From Azotimanducus chitobiosivorans (lineage in GTDB: Bacteria; Pseudomonadota; Gammaproteobacteria; Pseudomonadales; Azotimanducaceae), in the NCBI GenBank assembly GCA_965200235.1, contig OZ241339.1, forward strand, positions 372,001 through 436,000: a stretch of 64,000 nucleotides of DNA, read 5' to 3'. Position 1 is the stretch's first letter. Each line of letters begins with the position of its first letter. The notes beneath the pieces are model-generated. The model saw only the letters and a list, made by a program, of their open reading frames with translations. It was not told where the DNA came from and searched no databases. Below, one piece after another: positions 1-8,800 of the stretch. The translations under genes and the position numbers were made by a program.

Positions 1-984
1 GACGAGGCCGATGGCGATATAGATGGTCAGATGTTCTTTGGGAATATCGGAAGTCTTGAGGGACACCACTTGTTCACGGGCGAAAATCCGCTGGACAACG
101 CGGGGAGCGGACTGGCCATGTTGGATTTCGATAGCGATGGCAGAGCCGATGTGGTGATCGGTGCGCCGCGGCACGACATGAACGCGCTGGACGATGGCGC
201 AGTGTATGTCGTCAGCGGGCAGGATTTTGAATCTGAGTCCGAGTTTAAGTTTGAGCTGTCGCAAACCGCTGGCAGGGCTTCTTCCTTCAAGATCGTTGGG
301 GAAGGGACAGGCGAACATCTAGGCACCGCGGTCGCAGTTGGCGATGTGAGCGGGGATGGCGTGCCTGACCTCGTTCTCAATACGGAGTCTGGGGATAGTT
401 CACGCGCTATTGTCCATGTCGTTTCGCTGGCCGGTGCCAGTCTTGAAAATCTGGATTCCGCCGATGGCAAGCAGGATGGTGTGATCACGCTGGGCAGTAG
501 CGGAGACACTGGTCACTGGCGAATCACGCACCAAGACAATCTCATTGGCTCGATAGGGTTTCGAGACTCGATTGCCGTCGTGGATAGCGATGGCGACGGA
601 CGTTCGGATGTGCTCGTTCCACTGCACGCGAGCGGTGGTCCCGACCGAGCGAGTTTCCTGTTGCTCCCGGCATCTGCGGTAGCGCTGGGCAGTAGCGCCG
701 GCGGCATCGTTGCAACAACGGAGATTCTCGAAGGCTCCGGTTACGCCTTCCATGTGGATGTGGACGCCTGGGTCTCCCTGTCAGTCAGCAGCGCTGGCGA
801 TGTGGACGGTGACAGACGAGAGGATTTCATGCTCGGGATGACGACACATTCGGACAATGAGAACGAAAGCAACCCTGACTCGGTGTACCTCATCGTTTCC
901 GCCGACTTGAAATGGCTTGACGCGGCGGATGGCAGCCAAGACCGCATCATTCAACTATCCAATGTGGCCGGCCCGCGGCAATAG
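1..984 (+). CDS. FG-GAP repeat protein, C-terminal part (5' end outside window)
   Basis: The frame is open to the left edge of the window, so the gene starts upstream and only the last 327 codons are visible. The protein carries repeated aspartate-rich calcium loops of the FG-GAP/integrin-alpha type: DFDSDGRADVVIG, GDVSGDGVPDLVL, DSDGDGRSDVLVP and GDVDGDRREDFMLG. They are spaced about 60-100 residues apart, as expected for blades of a beta-propeller. Proteins of this family are usually secreted or surface-exposed and mediate binding; the ligand cannot be told. No anchor or C-terminal sorting signal is visible, and the last residues (GPRQ) are unremarkable. The gene is convergent with the DUF2333 gene 26 bases downstream. 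Family assignment is firm; function is open. Confidence 0.8.
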   Translation, partial: DEADGDIDGQMFFGNIGSLEGHHLFTGENPLDNAGSGLAMLDFDSDGRADVVIGAPRHDMNALDDGAVYVVSGQDFESESEFKFELSQTAGRASSFKIVGEGTGEHLGTAVAVGDVSGDGVPDLVLNTESGDSSRAIVHVVSLAGASLENLDSADGKQDGVITLGSSGDTGHWRITHQDNLIGSIGFRDSIAVVDSDGDGRSDVLVPLHASGGPDRASFLLLPASAVALGSSAGGIVATTEILEGSGYAFHVDVDAWVSLSVSSAGDVDGDRREDFMLGMTTHSDNENESNPDSVYLIVSADLKWLDAADGSQDRIIQLSNVAGPRQ

Positions 985-1010
985 TGGAGTGCGGTCAAAG
1001 ACCGTGCCGT

Positions 1011-2036
1011 TCACCCCTCAGCCAACAGCATTCTTAGGTCGTTCAAGGCGGCGTTGGTGCGGGAGACGTAGGACGCCATGACGAGCGAATGGTTGGCGAG
1101 CATGCCGAAGCCGCCGCCGTTCAGGACCATCGGGCTCCAGAGCGCCTGCTGCGAGCCTTCGAGTTCGCGGATGATCTGCGCGAGGCTGACGCGCGCGTTC
1201 TTGTCGTCAAGCACGTCTGCAAAGTCGATTTCGATGGCGCGAAGCAGGTGCAGGAGCGCCCAGGTCTGTCCGCGCGCTTGATAGAAATAATCGTCAATCT
1301 CCGTCCACGGCGTCTTCACGTAGGTCTCGGCGGGTGCGCTCGTCGCTTGGTTGGCGGCGCGGTCGCCGGCGAGCGCAAGATCGAGTTGCCGCTTGCCGAC
1401 ACTCGCGCTCAATGATTGCGACAGGCTTCCCAAGCGAGAATCTACCGCAGACAGCCACGCGCGCAGATTGTCGGCGCGAGCGTAGAACTGCGCATCCGGT
1501 GCCTGTTCGTCGGCGATGCGCTGAAGATAGCGCTCGACGTGCGCGATGCCGTCTCGATACTCGCTCTCGGATGCCGGGAACAGCCAGCTTGAATTGTCGT
1601 AGAAGAACTTGCCTTCGGCTTCGGCAAGGTCTGGGTCTTCGGCGGATTGGCTTTGCGATCGACTGAATTCGTGGCGCATGGCGCGGCTGAAGTCGCGAAG
1701 CTGCACAAGCACGCCGAACTCCCAATTCGGGACGTTGTCCATCCATACGCCCGGCGGCGCGATGTCATTGGACAGATAGCCGCCGCGCGATTCAAGCAGG
1801 GTACGGGCAATCTCGATCATGGTAGCAGTGGTGACATAGCCGGTCACTGCTTGGTCACCAGATTCTCGCGCAGCGGACTCGGCCAGCGCCTTCACATCGA
1901 ATTGGTCGGGTTCGGCGTCCCACCACCACCAGATCGCGAGCACGGCGACCAAGTAGGCAGCGACCACGCCAGCGACCACGCGCCATACGACGCCGAAGGA
2001 TTGTCGTTTCACGATCTGTCGAAAGAGCTGCTTCAT
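1011..2036 (-). CDS. DUF2333 family membrane-anchored protein
   Basis: The 341-residue protein has one N-terminal membrane segment (about residues 18-40, ending in AIWWWWD) followed by a soluble domain that should lie in the periplasm. The WWWW at the membrane edge, the motif GYVTTATMIEIARTLLESRGGYLSND and the segment WEFGVLVQLRDFSRAMR match what I know of DUF2333 proteins of gammaproteobacteria, whose role is unknown. Its start codon overlaps the stop of the upstream lipoprotein gene by four bases (ATGA), so the two are probably translationally coupled and may act together at the cell envelope. Assignment is by remembered family features only. Confidence 0.75.
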   Translation of the reverse strand: MKQLFRQIVKRQSFGVVWRVVAGVVAAYLVAVLAIWWWWDAEPDQFDVKALAESAARESGDQAVTGYVTTATMIEIARTLLESRGGYLSNDIAPPGVWMDNVPNWEFGVLVQLRDFSRAMRHEFSRSQSQSAEDPDLAEAEGKFFYDNSSWLFPASESEYRDGIAHVERYLQRIADEQAPDAQFYARADNLRAWLSAVDSRLGSLSQSLSASVGKRQLDLALAGDRAANQATSAPAETYVKTPWTEIDDYFYQARGQTWALLHLLRAIEIDFADVLDDKNARVSLAQIIRELEGSQQALWSPMVLNGGGFGMLANHSLVMASYVSRTNAALNDLRMLLAEG

Positions 2037-2722
2037 GGAGGAAGAGTAAGAATCTGTACCCGATACGGCGGAGACGACACAATATCAGCCCGAATGCGTC
2101 CTTCGCCGGAGGATTTTGCAAGCTGTTCGTACACCCAGCGGCCGAGCGCATCGCTCGGTGCGGCAATGCGCACAAGCGCATCTTCGCGGCGCGCATGGCG
2201 ACCGAACACAGCCAAGTCCGCCATCAGCAACGGCGCTCGTCGTTCGAGCGCGCCTCGGTCGAGCTTCAATGTTCTGCGCTCGGCTCGCTCAAAACGCAGC
2301 ACCTGTGCTTCGATAAAGTCAATCTGCGGGTAGTCTGGCAGCACTGATCTGGCGCGCTTGATGAATAGGTGAGCGCGTGCGAATTCATCGCGCATCAGCG
2401 CCTCGTTGGTCATCTGCAAGTAGCGCTCGACGATGCGCTCCATGCCGCTGAGTGCCGGCTCGTAGTCGGGTACGAGATTGAGCGCCTTGGTAAACCATAG
2501 AAAGGCGTTGTCGGACGCTGGCGTCGTCAGGAAATCGCGTTGCATGGCAAGCAGACCTCGGTCCAAGAGCACTTGCGCCTCGGCGCGAGCGGCGATCATT
2601 GGATCGGGCGCGGGCGGCGGCGCCTCGGTTGTCTGCGGCGGGGGAGGTGCCGGTGGTGTCGGCGTACACGCACAGAGAAGAAGTGTTCCGTATACGAACA
2701 GGCAGGCTGCGGAGACCCGCAT
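2033..2722 (-). CDS. Lipoprotein with TPR-like helical domain
   Basis: The N-terminus MRVSAACLFVYGTLLLCAC is a lipoprotein signal peptide with a lipobox (LLCA followed by Cys). A proline-rich linker (PTPPAPPPPQTTEAPPPAP) follows, and then a helical region of about 180 residues. The pattern in that region (ALNLVPDYEPALSGMERI, RAHLFIKRARSVLPDYPQIDFIEAQ) looks like two or more tetratricopeptide-type repeats, which normally bind other proteins. The mature protein is expected to be anchored in the outer or inner membrane facing the periplasm. It is the first gene of a two-gene unit with the overlapping DUF2333 gene, which suggests a shared envelope complex. I do not recognise a specific function. 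Confidence 0.7.
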   Translation of the reverse strand: MRVSAACLFVYGTLLLCACTPTPPAPPPPQTTEAPPPAPDPMIAARAEAQVLLDRGLLAMQRDFLTTPASDNAFLWFTKALNLVPDYEPALSGMERIVERYLQMTNEALMRDEFARAHLFIKRARSVLPDYPQIDFIEAQVLRFERAERRTLKLDRGALERRAPLLMADLAVFGRHARREDALVRIAAPSDALGRWVYEQLAKSSGEGRIRADIVSSPPYRVQILTLPP

Positions 2723-2761
2723 AGGTTTCAGTGTTCCGTGAAGCGAGCGACTAGCGTGTCT

Positions 2762-2932
2762 CTAATCTTCCACAAAGTCAAATTCATGCAGGCCGAACTT
2801 GCGCTTCAGGCCAAAAAAGCGTGTGTCCTTTTCGCTCGCCACTTCGTGAATCGGCCTGGTCGCGTGGTGATCGTCGATGCCGATGTGGCCTTGGTGCCGG
2901 GGGGATGGTAGGGCAAGGTCGTAGTCGCGCAC
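2762..2932 (-). CDS. Possible small protein of 56 residues, unrecognised
   Basis: A GTG codon at 2932 is preceded at good spacing by GGAGGG on the minus strand and opens a 56-codon frame ending in TAG. The product is basic and histidine-rich (GIDDHHATRPIHE, KDTRFFGLKRKFG) and ends in DFVED. It lies between the flavoprotein gene upstream and the lipoprotein gene downstream, on the same strand as both. The strong ribosome-binding site and the protein-like composition argue for a real gene. The short length, the GTG start and the lack of any family I recognise argue against. It could also be the tail of a decayed longer gene. Confidence 0.3.
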   Translation of the reverse strand: MRDYDLALPSPRHQGHIGIDDHHATRPIHEVASEKDTRFFGLKRKFGLHEFDFVED

Positions 2933-2955
2933 ATCACGAGACCCTCCCTAGAACG

Positions 2956-3933
2956 TCAAGATGACCGCTTTCTCTGGCGCCGAACGGCAGGATCGGATTC
3001 AGGGTACTGGTTCGCAAGCCGACCTACCACTTCGAAAAACTCCCGGCGCACTTCCAAGATGACTTCGCCCACCGGCCGCACGGCGTCAATGCGTCCGCAG
3101 ACTTGGCCGGAAAGCGGGATCGCGGCTTCCATATCGCCGCCGAAGTAGAGCGACTGGGCATCGCCGAACGCCTGCATAGCGTTGATCTCGGGCGACTTTT
3201 CGAGGCGGCTCGTGCGCATGGTTCTGAGCGCTCGCAAGGCTGGCGAATGATCGCGGTTGAGAAACACCGTATCGGTTTCCTTGGCGCTCACCACCGCGTC
3301 CTTCCAATTCTGATGCACAGGGGATTCAGCCGAGGACATCATGCGCGTGCCCATTTGGATGCCTTCGGCGCCAAGCGCGAACGCCGCCGCCATGCTCTTG
3401 CCGTCCACGAAGCCGCCAGCGGCGATGATCGGCACATCGACTTGCGAGCGCACCAGCGGCAAGAGCACCAGCGTCGAGACTTCGCGCGGGTTCTTGAAGC
3501 CGCCGCCCTCGCCGCCTTCGACAACGAGGCCGTCCACCCCGCACTCGACAGCCTTCAGCGCCGCCGCAAGGCTCGGCACGACATGAAAGACCGTGAGCCC
3601 CGCCGACTTGAGATGCTGCGTGTAGCGCTCGGGGTTGCCCGCGGAGGTGGTGACGAACTTGACGCCTTGCTCGATCACGAACTCGACAATGTTCGGGTCG
3701 CGAACAAAGGCCTGCGCGATATTCACGCCAAAGGGCTTGTCTGTGAGCGCTCGCATCTTAACGATCTCTTCGCGAATCTGGTCGAGCTCGCCCGAAGACG
3801 TTTCAATGATGCCGAGGGCGCCCGCATTGGAGACGGCGGATGCAAGGCGCGAACGCGCGATCCATCCCATGGGCGCTTGCACAATGGGAGTCTCGACGCC
3901 AAGCATTTCGGTGATGCGATTGGAGAATGTCAT
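2956..3933 (-). CDS. Nitronate monooxygenase-like FMN-dependent TIM-barrel protein
   Basis: The 325-residue product begins MTFSNRITEMLGVETPIVQAPMG, the standard opening of the nitronate monooxygenase / 2-nitropropane dioxygenase family. It continues with the FMN-phosphate-binding segments GGFVDGKSMAAAFALGAEG and IQMGTRMM. In true nitronate monooxygenases the segment after the central strand reads like GGHxG, with a catalytic histidine. Here it is VVEGGEGGGFKNP, with glutamate at that place, so the reaction may differ from nitronate oxidation. I chose the ATG at 3933 although the frame stays open to 4317, because the family N-terminus begins there and the extension would run into the divergent CoA-transferase gene. 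The 90 bases between the two starts should hold both promoters. Confidence 0.8.
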   Translation of the reverse strand: MTFSNRITEMLGVETPIVQAPMGWIARSRLASAVSNAGALGIIETSSGELDQIREEIVKMRALTDKPFGVNIAQAFVRDPNIVEFVIEQGVKFVTTSAGNPERYTQHLKSAGLTVFHVVPSLAAALKAVECGVDGLVVEGGEGGGFKNPREVSTLVLLPLVRSQVDVPIIAAGGFVDGKSMAAAFALGAEGIQMGTRMMSSAESPVHQNWKDAVVSAKETDTVFLNRDHSPALRALRTMRTSRLEKSPEINAMQAFGDAQSLYFGGDMEAAIPLSGQVCGRIDAVRPVGEVILEVRREFFEVVGRLANQYPESDPAVRRQRKRSS

Positions 3934-4023
3934 GCGGTGTCTTTCCGGCCCGGCCAAGGAATGGCGCACATGATAGTGGCAAGTGTCTACACTTGAGGTT
4001 CTTGTCGTCGGAGTTGGTATCAA

Positions 4024-5859
4024 ATGGATTGGCTTGAAGGTGTGCAGATTGCGCAGGCGGCATCGCGACAGGTGCCTGAAGTGGCATTGCGCGCGATTGA
4101 TTTGGCTGGTCAGATGGCGCGGCAGCTCGGTGCCGACGTGTTCGTCGATGCGCACTTTTCCAAGGCTTCGACCTTCCGCAGTCGAGGCAAGCGCCGCTTG
4201 CAAACCCCGGTGGCCGACTGGCTCAATGCCGACGCTGCGCGCTTGGCCGTCATCGCGACTGTCGATGAAAAGGAACTTATCGAGTCCTCCGCCGATCAAA
4301 GCCAAGTCGTGCTGCATGTGGACGCAAGCGCGAGCGAAGCGACGCTCTTCGCCGAATCAGGGCTGGCCGATCTGCTCGGCGATCCGGAGCGCGCGGCGTT
4401 GATTCCGCGAGGCGACTATGCCGCCGGCACGGTTGCGCTCGCCGTGCTTGCGGCAATCACAAGCCTTGTCGCCTTGCGCCGTCGCGGCGGACGCGCAGAC
4501 ATCGCGCACATTCATGCGCGAAGCGTTCTGAGCTGGGTCAATTGGAAGGCGGCGGTGGCAGGTGATCTCGGACGAGATCTCAGACGCGAAGGCGCGCGTG
4601 CCGAATGGCCGATCATCCCGTGCAAGGACGGCCATGCGGCGCTGATTTACCAGGAACGCGACTGGCGGAATATCGTCGCGATGGTCGGCGATGCGCGACT
4701 TGCTGAGACGCGCTTCGACAGCTTTCGCGGGCGCGCCGCGCATCGCGAGGAATACATGGCGATCATTCGCGATTGGGCGGCCGAGCGCACGAAGTCGGCG
4801 CTCATGCAAGCCTTTTTCGAGCACGACATCCCGGCTGCGCCGGTGCTCGATGCGCAAGATTTGCTGGCCGATCCGCTGCTGCGCCATAGGGAGGCACTCG
4901 AGTCGGTGACGCGCGAGTCAGGCAAGGCCGCGCGCTCGCCTCGGCTCGCGCATCGCGTCGCGGCGCTCGGCGAAGCGCAGGAGGCCAAGAACCCCCGTGG
5001 CGGGACCTTGCCGCTTTCTGGCCTGCGCGTCCTTGATCTCGGCATCATCACGGCCGGTGCCGGCGTCTCGGCGCTGCTCGCGGACTTGGGCGCCGAAGTG
5101 CTGAAAATCGAGTCGCACACCTATCCCGACCCCTTTCGGGCGTGGGCGGGCGAGGCTGTGTCGCCCTTTTTCAAGAGCAACAACCGCAACAAGTACGGCT
5201 TGGCGCTCGATCTCAAGACAGAGCGTGATCGGGCACGGTTCCTCGCCCTCGTGGAAACAGCGGATGTGGTGGTCGAGAACTTTCGTCGAGGCGTTCTCGA
5301 ACGGCTCGGGATTGGCTATGAAACGCTTAAATCGGTGAACCCGTCAATCATGCTGGCGTCGATCTCCGGTCAAGGCTTGGACGGGCCAGGCGCCGAAGCG
5401 AGCAGCTTCGGCTCAACCTTGGAAGCCTCGTCAGGCTTCTCGGCGCGCGTGTGCTACGACGATGGCGCGCCCTACACGACCGGGCGCAACGTCAATTATC
5501 CGGATCAAACGGTTGTGCTCTACGCGGCGGCCGTCATCGCCGCGGCCGTGTCAGGCGGCACGCGAGGCATGCACCTTGACGTGTCGCAGCGCGATGTCAC
5601 GGTCTATCTGCTAGGCGAGGAGATTGAGCGCGTTTCGGCGGGGGAAAGAGCGACAGATGTGGCGGTCACACAGAGTGCAAGCGTCAACAAGGGCTCCGAG
5701 ATGTACGCGCTCGAGACGGCGTCGCGCACCGATGCCTTTGCCACGGATCCTGACGGCAATCTTGTCAAGGGTTTTCCGTTTCAGTTTCAGCAGGAGCCCA
5801 TGAGCGTTCGCATGAACTCGCCGCGGGTTGGAGAGCATACCGATCAGTTCTGCGCATGA
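4024..5859 (+). CDS. CaiB/BaiF (family III) CoA-transferase with two family regions
   Basis: The 611-residue protein contains two regions of the family III CoA-transferase fold. The C-terminal half (from about residue 335) begins with the canonical family opening LSGLRVLDLG...GVSALLADLGAEVLKIE, followed by NKYGLALDLKTERDRARF and VVVENFRRGVLERLGIGYE. The N-terminal half matches the other lobe of the family: a segment RRRGGRADIAHIHARSVL, then WPIIPCKDGHAAL, and a tail IPAAPVLDAQDLLADPLLRHRE. These enzymes move CoA between acyl-CoAs and free acids such as carnitine or bile acids. The substrate cannot be told here. A GGAG precedes the ATG. The stop overlaps the ATG of the helicase gene (ATGA), so the helicase may be coupled to it despite the lack of a metabolic link. 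Confidence 0.8.
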   Translation: MDWLEGVQIAQAASRQVPEVALRAIDLAGQMARQLGADVFVDAHFSKASTFRSRGKRRLQTPVADWLNADAARLAVIATVDEKELIESSADQSQVVLHVDASASEATLFAESGLADLLGDPERAALIPRGDYAAGTVALAVLAAITSLVALRRRGGRADIAHIHARSVLSWVNWKAAVAGDLGRDLRREGARAEWPIIPCKDGHAALIYQERDWRNIVAMVGDARLAETRFDSFRGRAAHREEYMAIIRDWAAERTKSALMQAFFEHDIPAAPVLDAQDLLADPLLRHREALESVTRESGKAARSPRLAHRVAALGEAQEAKNPRGGTLPLSGLRVLDLGIITAGAGVSALLADLGAEVLKIESHTYPDPFRAWAGEAVSPFFKSNNRNKYGLALDLKTERDRARFLALVETADVVVENFRRGVLERLGIGYETLKSVNPSIMLASISGQGLDGPGAEASSFGSTLEASSGFSARVCYDDGAPYTTGRNVNYPDQTVVLYAAAVIAAAVSGGTRGMHLDVSQRDVTVYLLGEEIERVSAGERATDVAVTQSASVNKGSEMYALETASRTDAFATDPDGNLVKGFPFQFQQEPMSVRMNSPRVGEHTDQFCA

Positions 5860-8800
5860 TGCGCTGTGTGTCCATCGATCTCGAGGTCGCTCCGATCGAT
5901 GGCCGCATCCACAAGATCGGTGCCGTGCGCAGCGACAGGGAAGACGATTTTCATCGCGCCGGTGGCCATCTCGGCGCCGCGCTGCAAGCGCTCGACCGCT
6001 ACGCGCATGGCGCGCAGTGCGTGCTTGGACACAATATCATCGAGCATGACCTCAAGTATCTGGCGGCTGCGGATCCGCGACTCGCTCTCTTCAAGCTGCC
6101 CGTCATCGACACCCTTCGCCTGAACCCGCTCGCCTTCCCGGCGCACCCCTACCATCATCTGGTCAAGCACTATCAGGACGGCGGGCTGCTTCGCGGCCAA
6201 AAGAACGACCCGGTGCTCGATGCGAGGCTCGCGCTCGATGCCTTCGACAATCAGCGAGCGCAATTTGGGGACACACACCCTGATCTGCTTGGCGCTTGGC
6301 ATTTTCTCTGTACGCCTGACCACAAAAGACAGGATGCCGCGCTTGATCGTGTGTTTTGCGAACTCAGGGGTGCCGAGCGTCCATCAAAGCAAGAAGCCAA
6401 GCGACTGATCTTGGCGCGGCTTGCTGGCAAAGCGTGTTCGTTGGTCGCTGAGAAGCTCGCAGACAAGCCGAATCGCCATGGCTGGCCGCTCGCCTATGCG
6501 CTCGCATGGCTGTCGGTCGCGGGCGGAAACTCGGTGATGCCGCCTTGGGTCGCGCATCAGTTTCCGCTCGCCAAGCGTCTTGTGCGGGATCTGCGCGACA
6601 AGGCCTGTGGACGCCCTAGTTGCGCATGGTGCCGAGCACGGCACGATGCGCGGCAAGAACTGCGTCGCTGGTTCGGGTTCGAAGGTTATCGCGAAGAACC
6701 GAAGCATACTGACGGACGCTCGATGCAAGAAGCCATTGTCCGATCGGTGATGGCGGGCGAGCACGTCCTCGGCGTGCTGCCGACCGGTGCTGGCAAATCG
6801 ATCTGCTATCAAGTGCCAGCGCTCTCACGCTATGACAAGACGGGCGCCTTGACGGTGGTGATTTCACCCTTGGTGGCGTTGATGGAAGATCAAGTCAAGG
6901 GGCTTGAGCGCCAAGGGGTCGGCTGTGCCGTCGCCATCAACGGCCTATTGTCGATGCCGGAACGCAAGAACGCGCTTGATCGGGTGCGCCTCGGCGATGC
7001 GGGCATCCTCATGATTTCGCCTGAGCAGCTTCGATCAGTCGCGGTGCGGCGCGTGCTCGGTCAGCGCGAGATCGCAAGCTGGGTGATCGACGAAGCGCAC
7101 TGCTTGTCTGGTTGGGGGCAGGATTTTCGGCCTGACTATCGGTACATCTCGCGCTTCATCCGTGAACGCGCGCCCGAGATCCCTCCGATCTTAGGCCTGA
7201 CCGCGACGGCTAAGGCTGCTGTCAAGAACGACATCGTCAATCATTTCCAAGACAAGCTCGGCATCAAGCTGCGCGTGTTCGATGGCGGCGCCGAGCGCTC
7301 CAATCTGGCCTTTGATGTGGTGCCGACGACCCAAGCCGAGAAGTTTGCGCACACCCACCAGATGCTCATCGCGCATTTGCCGGACGACGGTTCCGGCGGC
7401 GCCATTGTCTATTGCGCGACGCGCGGCAAAAGTGAGGAGATGGCGGAGTTTCTCGGCAGGAAAGGCATGGCCGTCGCGCACTTTCACAGCAAGGTGTCGC
7501 CGGAAGTAAAAAAAGACGTGCAAGCCGCGTTCGGGCGCGGCGAACTGCGCGTCATCGCCGCCACCAACGCCTTCGGCATGGGGATCGACAAGCCTGATGT
7601 GCGCTTGGTGATTCACGCCGATGTGCCCGGCTCGCTTGAGAACTATCTGCAAGAGGCGGGTCGGGCTGGGCGTGATCGAGACGCGGCTCGCTGCGTCCTG
7701 CTCTACGCCGCCGATGACGTTGAGGATCAGTTTCGCCTGTCGGCGAGTTCGCGCCTGACGCGCCAAGAGATTCATGGCATCCTGCGGGCGCTTCGCAATA
7801 TTGATCGGCGCGGGAGCCGCCACGGCTCTCGGCAACACGGCTCTCGGCAACACGGTTCTCGGCAACACGGTTCTCGGCAAAATGATGTCGTCGCGACGGT
7901 TGGCGAGATTCTGACCGCCGATGATGAGCATCTATTCGAGCAGGATGCCGCCACCGACGATACGAGGGTGCGCACGGCGGTCTCGTGGCTCGAAGAGGCC
8001 GATCTCCTGACGCGCGAAGAGAATCGCGTCGAGGTCTTTCCCTCGTCGCTGCGCGTGCATTCGCTTGCTGAGGCGGGCAAGCGACTTGCCCGCGCCGAGA
8101 TCAGCCGGGAATATCGGCAGAGCCTGCTTGCCATTGCAACCGTGCTCATGCAGGCGAAACCGGACGAGTCGCTGACAACGGACGATCTGATGAATGCCTC
8201 AGGACTCGGAACGTCCGCGGTGCGCGGCGCGCTCTATGATTTGGAGCGACTCGGCATTGCCAGCAATGACACGGCCTTGACTGCGTTTGTGCATCGAGGC
8301 GTCGAGCGAGCGTCAATGCGGCGCTATGAGAATGCCGCCGAACTCGAAGCCGCGCTGATCGAGCATATGCGACTCGCCGCGCCCGATCAGGACAAGGGCG
8401 AGGGCGCCAATCTGCACCTTCGCGTGGCGGCGCAGACGCTCGCCGATGCAGGGATTGAAGCGCCTTTGCCTGAGCGTCTCTGGCGCATCTTGAGGAGTAT
8501 CGCCGCCGATGGACGCGAGGAGGAAGGTGGGGTCGGCAGCTTGGAGGTGCACAGGCGTGGTGCCGATGTCGTCTATGTGGTGTTGCGCCGGGATTGGCAG
8601 TCCCTCGCCGAGACGGCGCGCCTCAGGCGCGATGCGGCGCGGCTCTTGCTCGATCATCTCCTGCAGCGACTGCCAGAGGGCGCAAGAGGCGTCGATCTTC
8701 TTGTGGAGACGACGCTTGGCGAACTGACGCGGTGCATCGAAGCTGACTTGGAGATGAAGGCGCGCGTCAAAAAAGTCGCCAAGCTCATGGATCACGCCCT

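Noticed and set aside
991..1005. Small hairpin (CGGTC-AAA-GACCG) between the convergent genes at 984 and 1011
   Set aside because: Stem of five pairs and no T run, too weak to call a terminator.
2540..2911. Plus-strand frame of 123 codons over the lipoprotein signal region
   Set aside because: Mostly antisense to a good lipoprotein gene; no family features.
3934..4317. Upstream extension of the flavoprotein frame to 4317
   Set aside because: The family N-terminus begins at 3933, and the extension overlaps the start of the divergent CoA-transferase gene.
7821..7880. CRISPR or regulatory repeat
   Set aside because: 15-bp units without spacers, in frame within a coding region.
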